Positions 1 through 8,385 of a stretch of 64,000 nucleotides of DNA are shown in pieces (position 1 is the first letter of the stretch; each line of letters begins with the position of its first letter). The notes below the pieces were generated by a model. The model had not been told where the DNA came from. It saw nothing but the letters and a program-made list of their open reading frames with translations, and did not search any database. The position numbers and the translations under genes are program-made. The stretch covers positions 2,356,001-2,420,000 of the forward strand of contig JAXLXE010000001.1 of the NCBI GenBank assembly GCA_046328115.1, given 5' to 3'. This stretch comes from JAXLXE01 sp046328115. Its GTDB lineage: Bacteria > Chloroflexota > UBA6077 > JACCZL01.

Positions 1-1
1 G

Positions 2-433
2 CCAGAGCACGTCGCTGAGCTCCACCGCCCCGAGGAGCTTGACACCCAGCTACCCCGCGCCGACTTCGTCATCCTCACCATCCCCCACACCCCCCAGACG
101 GAGGGGCTCTTCAACGCCCAGCGCTTCGCTCTGATGAAGCGGACCGCTTTTTTCATCAACATCGGCCGCGGCATGACCACAAAGCTCGACGCGCTCAATC
201 AGGCCCTGCGCGCTGGCACCATCGCCGGCGCTGCCCTGGACGTTTTCGAGATCGAACCGCTCCCATCCGAGCACCCGCTCTGGACCGCGCCGAACGTGTT
301 CCTGACGCCGCACACGGCCGGCTTTGGCCCGTATCTGGACGATCGTCGCCAGGAGCTCCTGGTGGACAACGCGCGTCGTTTCAGCGCTGGTCAGCCCCTA
401 CGAAACGTGGTGGACAAGGCCAACTGGTTCTAG
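2..433 (+). CDS. D-isomer-specific 2-hydroxyacid dehydrogenase (3' part)
   Basis: C-terminal 143 residues of an NAD(P)-dependent 2-hydroxyacid dehydrogenase. The 5' end lies outside the window and the frame is open from base 2. The end of the Rossmann domain and the return to the substrate domain are present. The three catalytic positions of the family can be seen: Arg in INIGRG, Glu in FEIEPLP and His in TPHTAG. Such enzymes interconvert 2-keto acids and D-2-hydroxy acids in the cytoplasm; the substrate cannot be read from this fragment. It ends 49 bp before an HpcH/HpaI aldolase on the same strand, so the two are probably co-transcribed in a hydroxy-acid catabolic operon. Two more members of the family lie at 35997-37007 and 45188-46168. 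Confidence 0.9.
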   Translation, partial: PEHVAELHRPEELDTQLPRADFVILTIPHTPQTEGLFNAQRFALMKRTAFFINIGRGMTTKLDALNQALRAGTIAGAALDVFEIEPLPSEHPLWTAPNVFLTPHTAGFGPYLDDRRQELLVDNARRFSAGQPLRNVVDKANWF

Positions 434-482
434 CAGGACGCTTCCAAGACGAGACGCTTCCAAGAAAGGGAGGAGACCCAGC

Positions 483-1235
483 ATGATCGAGAACACCATT
501 CTTAAGAAGAACCGCTTTGGCCACAAAGCCCTGGTCCTCGGCCTCACGTTCCCGTGCGCCGAGCTCGTCGAATACGCCGCCCACGTTGGCTTCGACGCCA
601 TTAACCTGGATGGCGAGCACGGCGCATTCACCCCAGAGTCGGTTGACCTTATGTGCCGCGTGGCCAACGGCTACGGCATGTCGGTCACCGCCCGCGTGCC
701 CAGCATCGATCCATGGATGATCAACCTCTGGCTGGATCGCGGACTTCAGGGCATACTGGGCCCGCACATCGAGACCCGCGAGGAGGCCCAGCGCCTGGCG
801 GATGCCTGCCTCTTCCCGCCGGACGGCAAGCGCTCCTGGGGCGGCGGCCGCGGCACCAGCTTCAACGAGGACGCTTCCCTGAACCACATCTACGGCGGCA
901 AGCTCGGCTTCGCCCGCTGGTCCAACGCCAACATGATCGTCTCCGCCCAGATTGAGTCCAAGCGCGGGTACGACAACTTGGACGAGATCCTCCAGGTCAC
1001 GGGCTTGCATGTCATCGCCGGCGGGCCAAATGACTTCGCCGCCTCGCTGGGCCATCCCGGCGAGCCGGACCACCCAGAACGCCGCCGACTCACCGACGAG
1101 ATCGAGCGACGCGCCCGCGCCGCTGGCAAGCTCGCCTCGGGAGACACCACCGTCACAATGGCGGTCCAGGAGCTCATGCTCTCCGCTGGCCGCGCCTTCG
1201 TGGAGCGCCACGGCAAAGAGAAACTTGGGGCCTAA
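483..1235 (+). CDS. HpcH/HpaI-family aldolase
   Basis: A 250-residue class II (metal-dependent) pyruvate aldolase of the HpcH/HpaI TIM-barrel family, about the usual length. Visible family marks are the His-containing DGEHGAFTPE, the Arg in ARVPS, the metal-ligand Glu in AQIESKRGYDNLDEI, and GPNDFAASLGHPGE near the C terminus. The family cleaves 4-hydroxy-2-keto acids to pyruvate or glyoxylate plus an aldehyde; the exact substrate is unknown here. I chose the ATG at 483 because GGGAGGAG lies just upstream and because an upstream extension of the frame overlaps the preceding dehydrogenase gene. Context with 2-hydroxyacid dehydrogenases fits a keto/hydroxy-acid degradation route. Confidence 0.88.
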   Translation: MIENTILKKNRFGHKALVLGLTFPCAELVEYAAHVGFDAINLDGEHGAFTPESVDLMCRVANGYGMSVTARVPSIDPWMINLWLDRGLQGILGPHIETREEAQRLADACLFPPDGKRSWGGGRGTSFNEDASLNHIYGGKLGFARWSNANMIVSAQIESKRGYDNLDEILQVTGLHVIAGGPNDFAASLGHPGEPDHPERRRLTDEIERRARAAGKLASGDTTVTMAVQELMLSAGRAFVERHGKEKLGA

Positions 1236-1278
1236 CCGGCCCCGTGCCCACACCACCGCCTCTAGCCTGGAGCAGACC

Positions 1279-2556
1279 TTGATCGACCTCGCCGCCTACC
1301 CGCTTGAATCGATCGCCGCCAGAGTCGGCACGCCATTCTGGCTCTACGATGACGGCATCCTTCGCCAGCGGATGCAGGCACTCGCCCAGCTCACCGAAGG
1401 CTCCGGCCTCCAGGCGCGCTACGCCGTTAAGGCCAATCCCGCCCGCAAGGTGCTAGATGCCGCGCGCGACGCCGGCCTCTGGATAGACGCGGTCAGCGGC
1501 AACGAGATTCTTCGTGCCAAACGAGCCGGGTTCGCCATGGGCAACGAGCCGCCCGTGGTCATGTACACAGCGGACGTGTTCCGTGATAACGCGCTAAGCG
1601 CCGTAGTGGGTGAGGGTGTGCTCCCAAATGTGGGCTCGCTCGGCATGATCCGCCAACTCCGCGAGCGGGGCTACCGCGGCCCCATCGCCGCGCGGATCAA
1701 CCCCGGCTTCGGCCACGGTCACGTCCAGGCGTGCGACACCGGCGGCCCGTCCTCCAAGCACGGCATCTGGTTCGAGGACGTAGCACAGCTCAAGGCGCAG
1801 GCCGCGGATGCCGGCTATCCAATCGTCTCGCTGCACGCGCACGTCGGCACTGGGCCGCAGATCCGCGAGTTCGATGCCAATATGCGCCGTCTCGTCAACC
1901 TCTTCGGTGAGCTCATGGGGGACTTCCCCCAGGCCCGCGCCGTCAACCTGGGCGGTGGCATCCCCCACCCCTACCGGCCCAGCGCGGAGGCGTACGACCT
2001 GGCGTGGTATCGGCCAATCCTCAGCGAGGCCGCCGCATACCTCACCAACACCACGGGACGCGATGTCCGTGTGGAGATCGAGCCGGGTCGCTACCCCGTG
2101 GCCGGCATGGCCATCCTCGTCGCCCGCGTCCACGACGTGAAGGCGACCCGGACCAACGAGAAGGGACCCGGCAACCAGTTCATCATGGTGGACGCCGGGT
2201 TCAACGACCTAATCCGTCCGGCGATGTACGGCTCCTACCACCACATCTCCATCGTCGGCACCGGCGCGTCCCGACCGGCCGAGCCGTTCGTCGTGGCCGG
2301 GCCGCTCTGCGAGAGCGGGGACGTCTTCACGCGCGACGACCAGGAGCTACTAGACCCACGCCCGCTGCCCCGACCCGACGTGGGCGACCTGCTGGTGCTC
2401 CATGACGCCGGAGCCTACGGCACCGCCATGAGCTCCAACTACGTATCGCTCGGCCGCGCCCCCCAGGTCCTGTGGTCAAACGGCTCCGCCAGGCTCGTCT
2501 CCCGCCGCGAGACGCTTGACGACATCGTCCGCCTGGAGACGGACGAGCCGCTCTAG
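1279..2556 (+). CDS. lysA: Diaminopimelate decarboxylase-like PLP enzyme
   Basis: A 425-residue fold-type III PLP decarboxylase. The PLP lysine is in YAVKANP, the His-containing strand is SLHAHVGTG, the phosphate-binding glycine loop is NLGGGIP, and the substrate-side EPGRYPVA and the catalytic Cys in GPLCESGD are all present. Known family role: meso-diaminopimelate to lysine in the cytoplasm. Other group IV decarboxylases share these marks, so the substrate is inferred. The frame is open further upstream over the aldolase gene. The start taken is TTG 1279, preceded by GGAG with a 6-nt spacer, which also gives the normal family length. It follows the aldolase by 43 nt on the same strand. Confidence 0.85.
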   Translation: MIDLAAYPLESIAARVGTPFWLYDDGILRQRMQALAQLTEGSGLQARYAVKANPARKVLDAARDAGLWIDAVSGNEILRAKRAGFAMGNEPPVVMYTADVFRDNALSAVVGEGVLPNVGSLGMIRQLRERGYRGPIAARINPGFGHGHVQACDTGGPSSKHGIWFEDVAQLKAQAADAGYPIVSLHAHVGTGPQIREFDANMRRLVNLFGELMGDFPQARAVNLGGGIPHPYRPSAEAYDLAWYRPILSEAAAYLTNTTGRDVRVEIEPGRYPVAGMAILVARVHDVKATRTNEKGPGNQFIMVDAGFNDLIRPAMYGSYHHISIVGTGASRPAEPFVVAGPLCESGDVFTRDDQELLDPRPLPRPDVGDLLVLHDAGAYGTAMSSNYVSLGRAPQVLWSNGSARLVSRRETLDDIVRLETDEPL

Positions 2557-2590
2557 GCACTCTCGGCTCCCGCGAACAACCGACGCGCGT

Positions 2591-2619
2591 TTGACAGTTC
2601 CGCTTGATTGTGGTACACG
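2591..2619 (+). promoter_or_regulatory. Sigma70-type promoter for the solute-binding protein gene
   Basis: Perfect -35 TTGACA at 2591-2596, a 17-nt spacer, and TACACG at 2614-2619 preceded by TG (extended -10). It leaves a leader of about 95 nt, rich in G/C inverted repeats, before the ATG at 2722. Confidence 0.65.
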
Positions 2620-2721
2620 CTCCCCCGAGGGGTGACATCGCGGCCTGGCAGCCGCTCACCCCCGGGGCACAGCGTGTGTGCCCCACGTGTGACCGGCCAC
2701 GCTCGAGGAGGAGTGAACGCC

Positions 2722-4884
2722 ATGGAGTCACCGCGCGGTACGTCGCGACGCGATTTCTTCGCGTATTCGTTCGGAGCAGCTGGTATGGGCTTGCTGGCAG
2801 CTTGCTCGCCGCAAACTTCGCCGCCCAAGCCAGAGGGCAAGCCCACCGACGCGGCAAAACCCGCCGCGCCAGCAACTCCGGCAGCCCCTGCCGCCGCCAA
2901 GCCCGCTGACGGGGCCAAGCCGGCGGCGGCTGCCAAGACCGAAGAGAAGATAGGCAAGCAGCTCATCGGGAAGCTCGAGGGCCCTGAGATCATCACGGAC
3001 GCCTCCAGGTTCCCCAAGGCGTTCAAAGAGGCTCCCATGCTCGCTGAACTTGTCAAGGCCGGCAAGTTGCCGGCCGTGGATCAGCGAGTCCCACAGGAGC
3101 CGCTCGTCGTCAAGCCGGTCCACGAGATCGGCAAATTTGGAGGCACCTGGCGGCGCGGTTTTACCGGCCCGGCCGACAAATGGAACGGCTACCGCTCAGC
3201 CTCAGGCCCAGACCATCTACTGTTTTGGGACTACACCGGCGACAAAATCGTTCCGAACATCGCCCGCGGCTGGGAGTTGAGCGCGGATGGCAAGACCACC
3301 ACCCTCTTCCTGCGGAAGGGGATGAAGTGGAGCGACGGCCAGCCCTTTACCGCGGACGACTTCATCTTCTGGTACGAAGACATCTTCCAGAACAAGGAGC
3401 TCCTCCCCGCGCTGCCCGCCGCCACCGCCATCAACGGCAAGCAGGGCAAGATGGAGAAGGTAGACCAATCCGCCGTTCGCTGGGTATTCCCGGAGCCGTA
3501 CTACTTCTTCCCAGACGTGCTGGCTGGCTCCACCCCCATCTCCAGCCACGCCTACATGGGTGACCCCACCGGCGTCGGCATGTGGGCACCTGCGCACTAT
3601 CTCAAGCAGTACCACCCCAAGTACACGGCCAAGGACCAGTTGGACAAACAGGTTGCCGAGGCCAAGTTTGACAACTGGGTGGCTCTCTTCAAGTTCAAGA
3701 ACGACTGGGCACTGAACCCTGACCTACCGGTCGTCGCCGCCTTCAAGACCGTCTCGCCGATCAACACACCAAACTGGACGCTGGAACGCAACCCCTACAG
3801 CATCTGGGTCGACACCGAGGGCAATCAGCTCCCGTACATCGACAAGATCCAGATGACGCTCGCCGAGAACCTCGAGGTACTCAACCTTCGTGCAATCGCG
3901 GGCGAGTATGACCTGCAGGCGCGCCACATCGACATTGGCAAGCTCCCCGTGTTCCTCGAGAACCAGCAGAAGGGCAATTACAAGGTCAACCTGGACGTCG
4001 CCGACTACGGCGGTGACATGGTCATCAAATTCAATCTGAGCTACGAAGAGCCCGAGCTCTTCAAGTGGTTCAACACGGCGGACTTCCGCCGCGCCCTCTC
4101 GCTGGGCATCGATCGCGAACAGATCAACGAGACCTTCTGGCTCGGCACTGGCACGCCCAGCTCAGTCGTACCCGCGGACACAAACAAGTACAACCCCGGC
4201 CCCGAGTTCCGCACCCTATGGTCCACGCTAGACGTGAAGAAGGCCAATGAGATGCTGGACAAGATCGGCCTGGACAAAAAGGACGGCGAAGGCTTCCGTC
4301 TTCGTTCAGACGGCAAAGGCCGTCTGCGACTCGAGATCACTACGCTCGGCGGTCAGTTCGTCCAGTTCACCCGGATCTCGGAGATGATCCGCGAACAGTG
4401 GAAGAAGATCGGCATCGAGCTCGTCGTCCAGGAGACTGAGCGCAGCCTCGCCATCAAACGGGCCACCGCCAACGAAACCCAGCTCTACGCCTGGAACAAT
4501 GATGGCAGCGAGCACCTCTTCACCTTCCCGTCCCACGTGTTCCCGATCGATGGGCTAAGCGCCAGCGGACCCCTCTTCGGCCAGTGGTTCCAGACCGCCG
4601 GAGCCCAGGGAAAGGAGCCGCCGGCCCGCCTCAAGGAGCTTATGGAGAAGTTCAAGCGAGCCTACGGTGTGCCGCAGGCTGAGCACGTCCAGCTTGGAAA
4701 GGAAGTCTGGAAGATCGCCGCGGAAGAGGTGTTCATCATCTCCGTTATCGGACTCGGCGCGGCTTCGCAGGGCGTCCGCATCACCAAGAACAACCTCGGC
4801 AACACGCCCGCCCGAATGTACAACAGCCCAGACGGCAAGACGCCAGGCATCTCGCGTCCGGTCACGTTCTACTTCAAGTCCTAA
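2722..4884 (+). CDS. ABC transporter substrate-binding protein, family 5 (Tat-exported lipoprotein)
   Basis: A 720-residue extracellular solute-binding protein of the oligopeptide/dipeptide (SBP_bac_5) type. The N terminus carries a twin-arginine signature (SRRDFF, residues 8-13) and a lipobox LLAAC with Cys28, so it is probably exported folded and lipid-anchored. An Ala/Pro/Lys-rich tether follows at about residues 31-72. Family motifs include the segment with FLRKGMKWSDGQPFTADDF and later DFRRALSLGIDREQIN. No permease or ATPase genes follow, so it is an orphan in this window. The start is ATG 2722 with GAGGAGGAG upstream. It has its own promoter at 2591 and a GC hairpin just past its stop. 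The ligand is unknown; long versions are common in Chloroflexota. Confidence 0.88.
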   Translation: MESPRGTSRRDFFAYSFGAAGMGLLAACSPQTSPPKPEGKPTDAAKPAAPATPAAPAAAKPADGAKPAAAAKTEEKIGKQLIGKLEGPEIITDASRFPKAFKEAPMLAELVKAGKLPAVDQRVPQEPLVVKPVHEIGKFGGTWRRGFTGPADKWNGYRSASGPDHLLFWDYTGDKIVPNIARGWELSADGKTTTLFLRKGMKWSDGQPFTADDFIFWYEDIFQNKELLPALPAATAINGKQGKMEKVDQSAVRWVFPEPYYFFPDVLAGSTPISSHAYMGDPTGVGMWAPAHYLKQYHPKYTAKDQLDKQVAEAKFDNWVALFKFKNDWALNPDLPVVAAFKTVSPINTPNWTLERNPYSIWVDTEGNQLPYIDKIQMTLAENLEVLNLRAIAGEYDLQARHIDIGKLPVFLENQQKGNYKVNLDVADYGGDMVIKFNLSYEEPELFKWFNTADFRRALSLGIDREQINETFWLGTGTPSSVVPADTNKYNPGPEFRTLWSTLDVKKANEMLDKIGLDKKDGEGFRLRSDGKGRLRLEITTLGGQFVQFTRISEMIREQWKKIGIELVVQETERSLAIKRATANETQLYAWNNDGSEHLFTFPSHVFPIDGLSASGPLFGQWFQTAGAQGKEPPARLKELMEKFKRAYGVPQAEHVQLGKEVWKIAAEEVFIISVIGLGAASQGVRITKNNLGNTPARMYNSPDGKTPGISRPVTFYFKS

Positions 4885-4895
4885 ATGAAATAGGC

Positions 4896-4917
4896 CGGGA
4901 GGCGTGGGCGCCTCCCG
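4896..4917 (+). terminator. Hairpin downstream of the solute-binding protein
   Basis: Perfect 9-bp stem CGGGAGGCG / CGCCTCCCG with loop TGGG, starting 12 nt after the stop at 4884. No T-run follows, as is common in GC-rich genomes. Confidence 0.6.
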
Positions 4918-5296
4918 CGCCGCCTCTGCGCGCCAGGCTCCACGACGGCCGACGGGCCTTAGCGATGCGCGCCATTCGAGCACAACATTTCCTCCGCTAC
5001 CACTTCCGAGACGGCAGGTTGACTGTCGCCGGGACCGACGAGCGTCAGCAGTACGGAGTCGCTCTCGAGCCTGCTGGATGTCCGGGCGCAAACGATTCGG
5101 GCTTGGCGGTCGGCGGGTCCTATGCCCGTTGGCGACCCGCCCCACGAACTCGTGATTTGGACACGGCGCTCTGCCTCAGACTTGCGGTACGCTCTCAACG
5201 AGCTGCGTGCCACGCGTCCGCGTAGGCCCTGAACGGGCCTATCTCCGGACTCCCGCGCCGCGCCAGCTCCCGCCACACAGTCTAGGAGCATCCCGC
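4918..5296. other. Intergenic region without a supported gene
   Basis: About 380 bp between the hairpin and the next start. Small open frames here lack a ribosome site and a family match. The only structure seen is an 8-bp inverted repeat GGCGGGTC / GACCCGCC (5112-5119 and 5134-5141) with a 14-nt loop. It probably holds the promoter of the secreted-protein gene at 5297, but I see no convincing -35/-10 pair. Confidence 0.5.
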
Positions 5297-6241
5297 ATGC
5301 GCCAAACACCCCAGCTCGTCCTCGCGCTGGCCACCGCGACCATCCTTGCCGGCGCGATCGCCGGCCCATCCTCGCGGGTGGCAGACGCCCAGGCCGAATG
5401 CACGTTCAGACGGGGCTTCGACGAGCTTCACCGGGCTATGCCCGATCTTGTCGGCGCATGCTCAGAGGACGAGCAGGTGGATCCTGAGACAGGTGACCTT
5501 ACACAGCGCACCACGACCGGTCTCCTGATGTGGCGCAAACGGGATAACTGGACGGCCTTCACTGATGGCCCGAACACGTACCTGCTCGGGACGGCCGGAA
5601 TCGAGTGGCGTGCGACGGACGGGCCTCGCCTACCGTGGGAATCGAGCCTGCCACCCCCCGCCGCTCCCGGCCGCGGTGTCTTACTGAGAGAGATCTTCGA
5701 CGATCCGCGGTCGGTGTGGTGCTCGCATGATGGAACGAGCGCCGACGGGCACATGTTTGGCTGCGTCAACGGCGAATATGTCATCGCCGGTGTCCTCCAG
5801 GGGCACTTCGCCCTGGAGCCGTCTGTCGGGAGATACGCCAACGCATCGATCGCGATAGACGCACGTCTACTTGGCGGCTCAGAGGGCCGCGACCTGCTCC
5901 TGAACTGCCGCGATCAGCGCCCAGGATCGCGCTCCGTCAACTTGCTGTCGGTCATGCCGGCAACACAAGAGTTCTTCATGAGCCGGTTCATCCAGGGCCG
6001 GGTAGAGATGCTCGTCCCGCCTACCAGATCAGAGGCCATCCGCCCCGGCAACGAGAATAATCGTCTCGAGCTAACTTGCGCTGGAGATCGCGTCACCGCC
6101 TATGCCAACGGCGTCGAGCTCGGATCGTTTCGGGACAACCTGTTGCGTTCCGGGTCGATGGGATTTGGCGTTGGCAACGTCTCTGCGGAGCCGCTGTCAA
6201 TCCGCGCCAGTTTCGATAACCTCGTGGTTGAGGAACGATAG
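5297..6241 (+). CDS. Secreted protein with a Chloroflexota-type WTAFTDG module and a jelly-roll-like C-terminal domain
   Basis: A 314-residue protein with a signal peptide (MRQTP..., cleavage probably after ADAQA near residue 33). Residues ~36-110 hold a module I have seen in secreted Chloroflexota proteins, recognised by DELHRAMPDLVG, TTTGLLMWRKRDNWTAFTDG and TYLLGTAGIEW; its function is unknown to me. The C-terminal ~180 residues read as a beta-rich lectin/LamG-like fold (ANASIAIDAR, NRLELTCAGDRVTAYANG, SMGFGVGN, ASFDNLVVEE). The start is ATG 5297 with TAGGAG 8 nt upstream. It is likely outside the cell or surface-associated. The C-terminal similarity is by pattern only. Confidence 0.65.
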   Translation: MRQTPQLVLALATATILAGAIAGPSSRVADAQAECTFRRGFDELHRAMPDLVGACSEDEQVDPETGDLTQRTTTGLLMWRKRDNWTAFTDGPNTYLLGTAGIEWRATDGPRLPWESSLPPPAAPGRGVLLREIFDDPRSVWCSHDGTSADGHMFGCVNGEYVIAGVLQGHFALEPSVGRYANASIAIDARLLGGSEGRDLLLNCRDQRPGSRSVNLLSVMPATQEFFMSRFIQGRVEMLVPPTRSEAIRPGNENNRLELTCAGDRVTAYANGVELGSFRDNLLRSGSMGFGVGNVSAEPLSIRASFDNLVVEER

Positions 6242-6388
6242 GCGGCTGTCACTCGACACCCTCCAGTACGAGTAGCGCACCGCATCCTCCCACCTCACTC
6301 CCCTTGCACCGCATCACCAACGCGTCGCATAGCAGCAGACTGCGTCGGCGACGATGACACTCACCCGACACCCGCGTCAACGACGATA

Positions 6389-6408
6389 TGGTAACGTCTT
6401 CATTACCA
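6389..6408. promoter_or_regulatory. Putative ArsR-family operator, copy 1
   Basis: Twenty-base palindrome with arms TGGTAA / TTACCA and centre CGTCTTCA, ending 5 nt before the ArsR start codon at 6414. It closely matches a second palindrome at 7139-7158 within the same operon, which supports autoregulation by the ArsR protein. Confidence 0.6.
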
Positions 6409-6413
6409 ATCAC

Positions 6414-6710
6414 ATGCATACCCTGGACGCACTTGGCAACTCCACTCGTCGCGCCATTCTGAGTGAGCTCCGAGACCAGCCGCTCTCGGTTGGCGACCTC
6501 GCCAGCCGATTCCCAGTCAGCCGTCCGGCCATCTCACGCCACTTGCGCATCCTGGAGATAGCCGGACTGGTCGAATCCCATTCAGAGGGAACGCGCAGCC
6601 TCTACGTTGTTCGCTACGCGGGCCTCAACGCCCTACGCGAGTACCTGGACGAGTTCTGGGACGCCGCCCTTCGTCGCCTGGAAGCCATCGCCAGTGGCGA
6701 AGCGAACTGA
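6414..6710 (+). CDS. ArsR-family winged-helix transcriptional repressor
   Basis: A 98-residue ArsR/SmtB-type regulator: LDALGNSTRRAILSELRDQP, then the helix-turn-helix around VGDLASRFPVSRPAISRHLRIL, and the wing GLVESHSEGTRSLYVV. There are no obvious metal-binding cysteines, so it resembles the group that travels with SRPBCC proteins and does not look like a metal sensor. An open upstream extension to 6354 runs through the operator, so I take ATG 6414. It is the first gene of a three-gene operon, 3 nt before the next start. Near-identical palindromes lie just upstream of it and ahead of the third gene. The ligand is unknown. Confidence 0.88.
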   Translation: MHTLDALGNSTRRAILSELRDQPLSVGDLASRFPVSRPAISRHLRILEIAGLVESHSEGTRSLYVVRYAGLNALREYLDEFWDAALRRLEAIASGEAN

Positions 6711-6713
6711 CCC

Positions 6714-7184
6714 ATGATCAGTCACAGCGTCCTCCTCCGTTGCTCGCCAGAACGCGCCTTCACGCTCTTCACCCAACACATCGACTCCTGGTGGCCGGCG
6801 GAGCGACGCCACGCCGGCGACCAACGCACGGAGGTCTTCCTGCTGCCCAATGGCCAATTCTTTGAACGCACCGCGGCTGGCCACCAGATCCCCCTGGGCA
6901 AGGTGGTGGCCTGGGAGCCGCCCGACCGCATCGTCCTTGACTTCTACCCGGGCACGGATCCGGACCACCCCACCGAGGCCACCATCACCTTCAGTCGCGA
7001 AGGCGCACGAACCCGCGTGACGGTGCAACACCGTCCTCTCGCTGCCAGCGAGCATCTCTGGGAGGATCGTGCCCCCCGCTACGTTCGCTCATGGGAGATC
7101 GTGCTGGACGCGCTCGGATCCGTCGATCTGGTCCGCCCTGGTAACGCTTCAGTTACCATTGAGCCACTAAAGGAGCCGAGATGA
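6714..7184 (+). CDS. SRPBCC (AHSA1-like) domain protein
   Basis: A 156-residue START/Bet v1-like (SRPBCC) protein of the Aha1-C-terminal type: SPERAFTLFTQHIDSWWP at the N terminus, the central GKVVAWEPPDRIVLDFYPG, and a C-terminal long helix (RSWEIVLDALG). Such proteins form a hydrophobic pocket, and in bacteria are often encoded directly after an ArsR regulator, as here. The natural ligand is unknown. It starts 3 nt after the ArsR stop and overlaps the next gene by the four bases ATGA, so translation is coupled. Its last codons contain the second palindrome. Confidence 0.8.
   Translation: MISHSVLLRCSPERAFTLFTQHIDSWWPAERRHAGDQRTEVFLLPNGQFFERTAAGHQIPLGKVVAWEPPDRIVLDFYPGTDPDHPTEATITFSREGARTRVTVQHRPLAASEHLWEDRAPRYVRSWEIVLDALGSVDLVRPGNASVTIEPLKEPR
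7139..7158. promoter_or_regulatory. Putative ArsR-family operator, copy 2 (intragenic)
   Basis: Palindrome with perfect 7-bp arms TGGTAAC / GTTACCA around GCTTCA, inside the end of the first SRPBCC gene and 22 nt before the start of the second. It is the same size as, and close in sequence to, copy 1 at 6389-6408. Confidence 0.55.
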
Positions 7185-7606
7185 AGCGTTTCAGCACCAC
7201 CCTCGCCATCGCAGCGCCCGCGGAACGCATCTGGCAGATCCTCACGGACGCGTCGGCCTATCCGACCTGGAACAGCACCGTGGACGGCGTAGACGGGCGT
7301 ATCGCACTCGGCGAGAAGGTCACGGTGCGCGCCAAGATCAGCCACGGCCGCGCGTTCCCCGTCACGGTCCGTGAACTCGAGCCAAACAAGCGAATGGTCT
7401 GGAGCTCCAGCATGCCGCTGGGCCTATTCAAGGGCCAGCGCACCTTCACGCTCGACCCATTGCCGGACGGCACCGTCGAGTTCGCCATGACCGAAGTGTT
7501 CACCGGCCTGCTCGCGCCGCTGATCGGGAAGTCCATCCCGGACCTGCAGCCCGCGTTCGATGCGTTTGCCGAGTGCCTAAAGGCGTGCGCCGAGACCGCG
7601 GGGTAG
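7181..7606 (+). CDS. SRPBCC (polyketide cyclase/dehydrase-like) protein
   Basis: A 141-residue SRPBCC protein: AAPAERIWQILTDASAYPTWNSTVDG is the family N terminus, followed by MVWSSSMPLGLFKGQRTFTL and a C-terminal helix containing FDAFAECLKACAE. It belongs to the polyketide-cyclase/CoxG-like branch and is distinct from the AHSA1-like gene it overlaps (ATGA, 7181-7184). It probably binds a small hydrophobic molecule; no catalytic assignment is possible. It is the third gene of the ArsR operon, with an operator-like palindrome ahead of it, so it may also be transcribed separately. It ends one base before the convergent tpiA gene. Confidence 0.78.
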   Translation: MKRFSTTLAIAAPAERIWQILTDASAYPTWNSTVDGVDGRIALGEKVTVRAKISHGRAFPVTVRELEPNKRMVWSSSMPLGLFKGQRTFTLDPLPDGTVEFAMTEVFTGLLAPLIGKSIPDLQPAFDAFAECLKACAETAG

Positions 7607-7607
7607 A

Positions 7608-8366
7608 TCAGGCCGCCGCGGCCGCCACGATCGCGGCGAACGAGTCCGCTTTCAGGCTGGCACTGCCCACCAGCGCGCCGTCGATATCCGGCTGAGCCAG
7701 CAGTTCGCGCGCATTATCCGGCGACACGCTGCCGCCGTACTGGATGCGCGTCCGGGTCGCCACGTCCCGTCCAAGCACGCGCGCAAGCTCGTCGCGGATC
7801 ACGGCGCAGCCGCCGTTGGCGTCAGCAACCGTCGCCGCCCGCCCGGTGCCGATCGCCCACACCGGCTCGTATGCCACCACCAGTCCGCCCGGCTCGGACA
7901 CACCGGCCAGCGCCGCGCTCACCTGGCGGCGCAGCACGACCTCCGTCGCCCCCGCCTCGCGCTCTGCAAGCGTCTCCCCCACGCAGAGGATCGGCGTCAG
8001 CCCGCCTGCGAGGACCGCCGCGAGCTTCTGCTTGACCACCTCATCCGTCTCACCACAGAGCTGGCGTCGCTCGGAGTGCCCCACGATCACGTAGTCCACC
8101 AGTCCGGCCAGCATGCCCACGCTCACCTCCCCCGTGAACGCCCCCTTTGACTCCTGATGTGCGTTCTGTGCGCCCACCTTCAGCGCCGCGCCCGCTCGCT
8201 CTCGCACCCCCGCCAGCGACACGAATGGCGGGCACACCACCACCTCAACGCCGCGCAACGCCGCCACGGCTGCGGAGACCGCGCCAGCCAGGTCAAAGGC
8301 CTCCGCTAGCGTCGTGTTCATCTTCCAGTTGCCCGCCACAATGGGCACCCTGCGCTCACCCGTCAA
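7608..8366 (-). CDS. tpiA: Triosephosphate isomerase
   Basis: A 252-residue cytoplasmic enzyme interconverting dihydroxyacetone phosphate and glyceraldehyde 3-phosphate. The catalytic residues are all present: Lys in AGNWKMN, His in VGHSERR, Glu in AYEPVWAIGTG, and the phosphate-binding QYGGSV near the end. Length is normal. It is the last gene of the minus-strand gap-pgk-tpi run, 19 nt after pgk. It converges on the ArsR-operon gene with a single base between stops, which leaves no room for a separate terminator. The TTG/GTG start of the frame gives MTGERRVPIVAGNWKMN, typical of the family. Confidence 0.96.
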   Translation of the reverse strand: MTGERRVPIVAGNWKMNTTLAEAFDLAGAVSAAVAALRGVEVVVCPPFVSLAGVRERAGAALKVGAQNAHQESKGAFTGEVSVGMLAGLVDYVIVGHSERRQLCGETDEVVKQKLAAVLAGGLTPILCVGETLAEREAGATEVVLRRQVSAALAGVSEPGGLVVAYEPVWAIGTGRAATVADANGGCAVIRDELARVLGRDVATRTRIQYGGSVSPDNARELLAQPDIDGALVGSASLKADSFAAIVAAAAA

Positions 8367-8385
8367 CTAGTCCTCCACCTGGCCG

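Noticed and set aside
952..1278. Long N-terminal extension of the diaminopimelate decarboxylase frame
   Set aside because: It runs antiparallel in meaning over the aldolase gene in another frame, with low-complexity composition; the family start fits TTG 1279.
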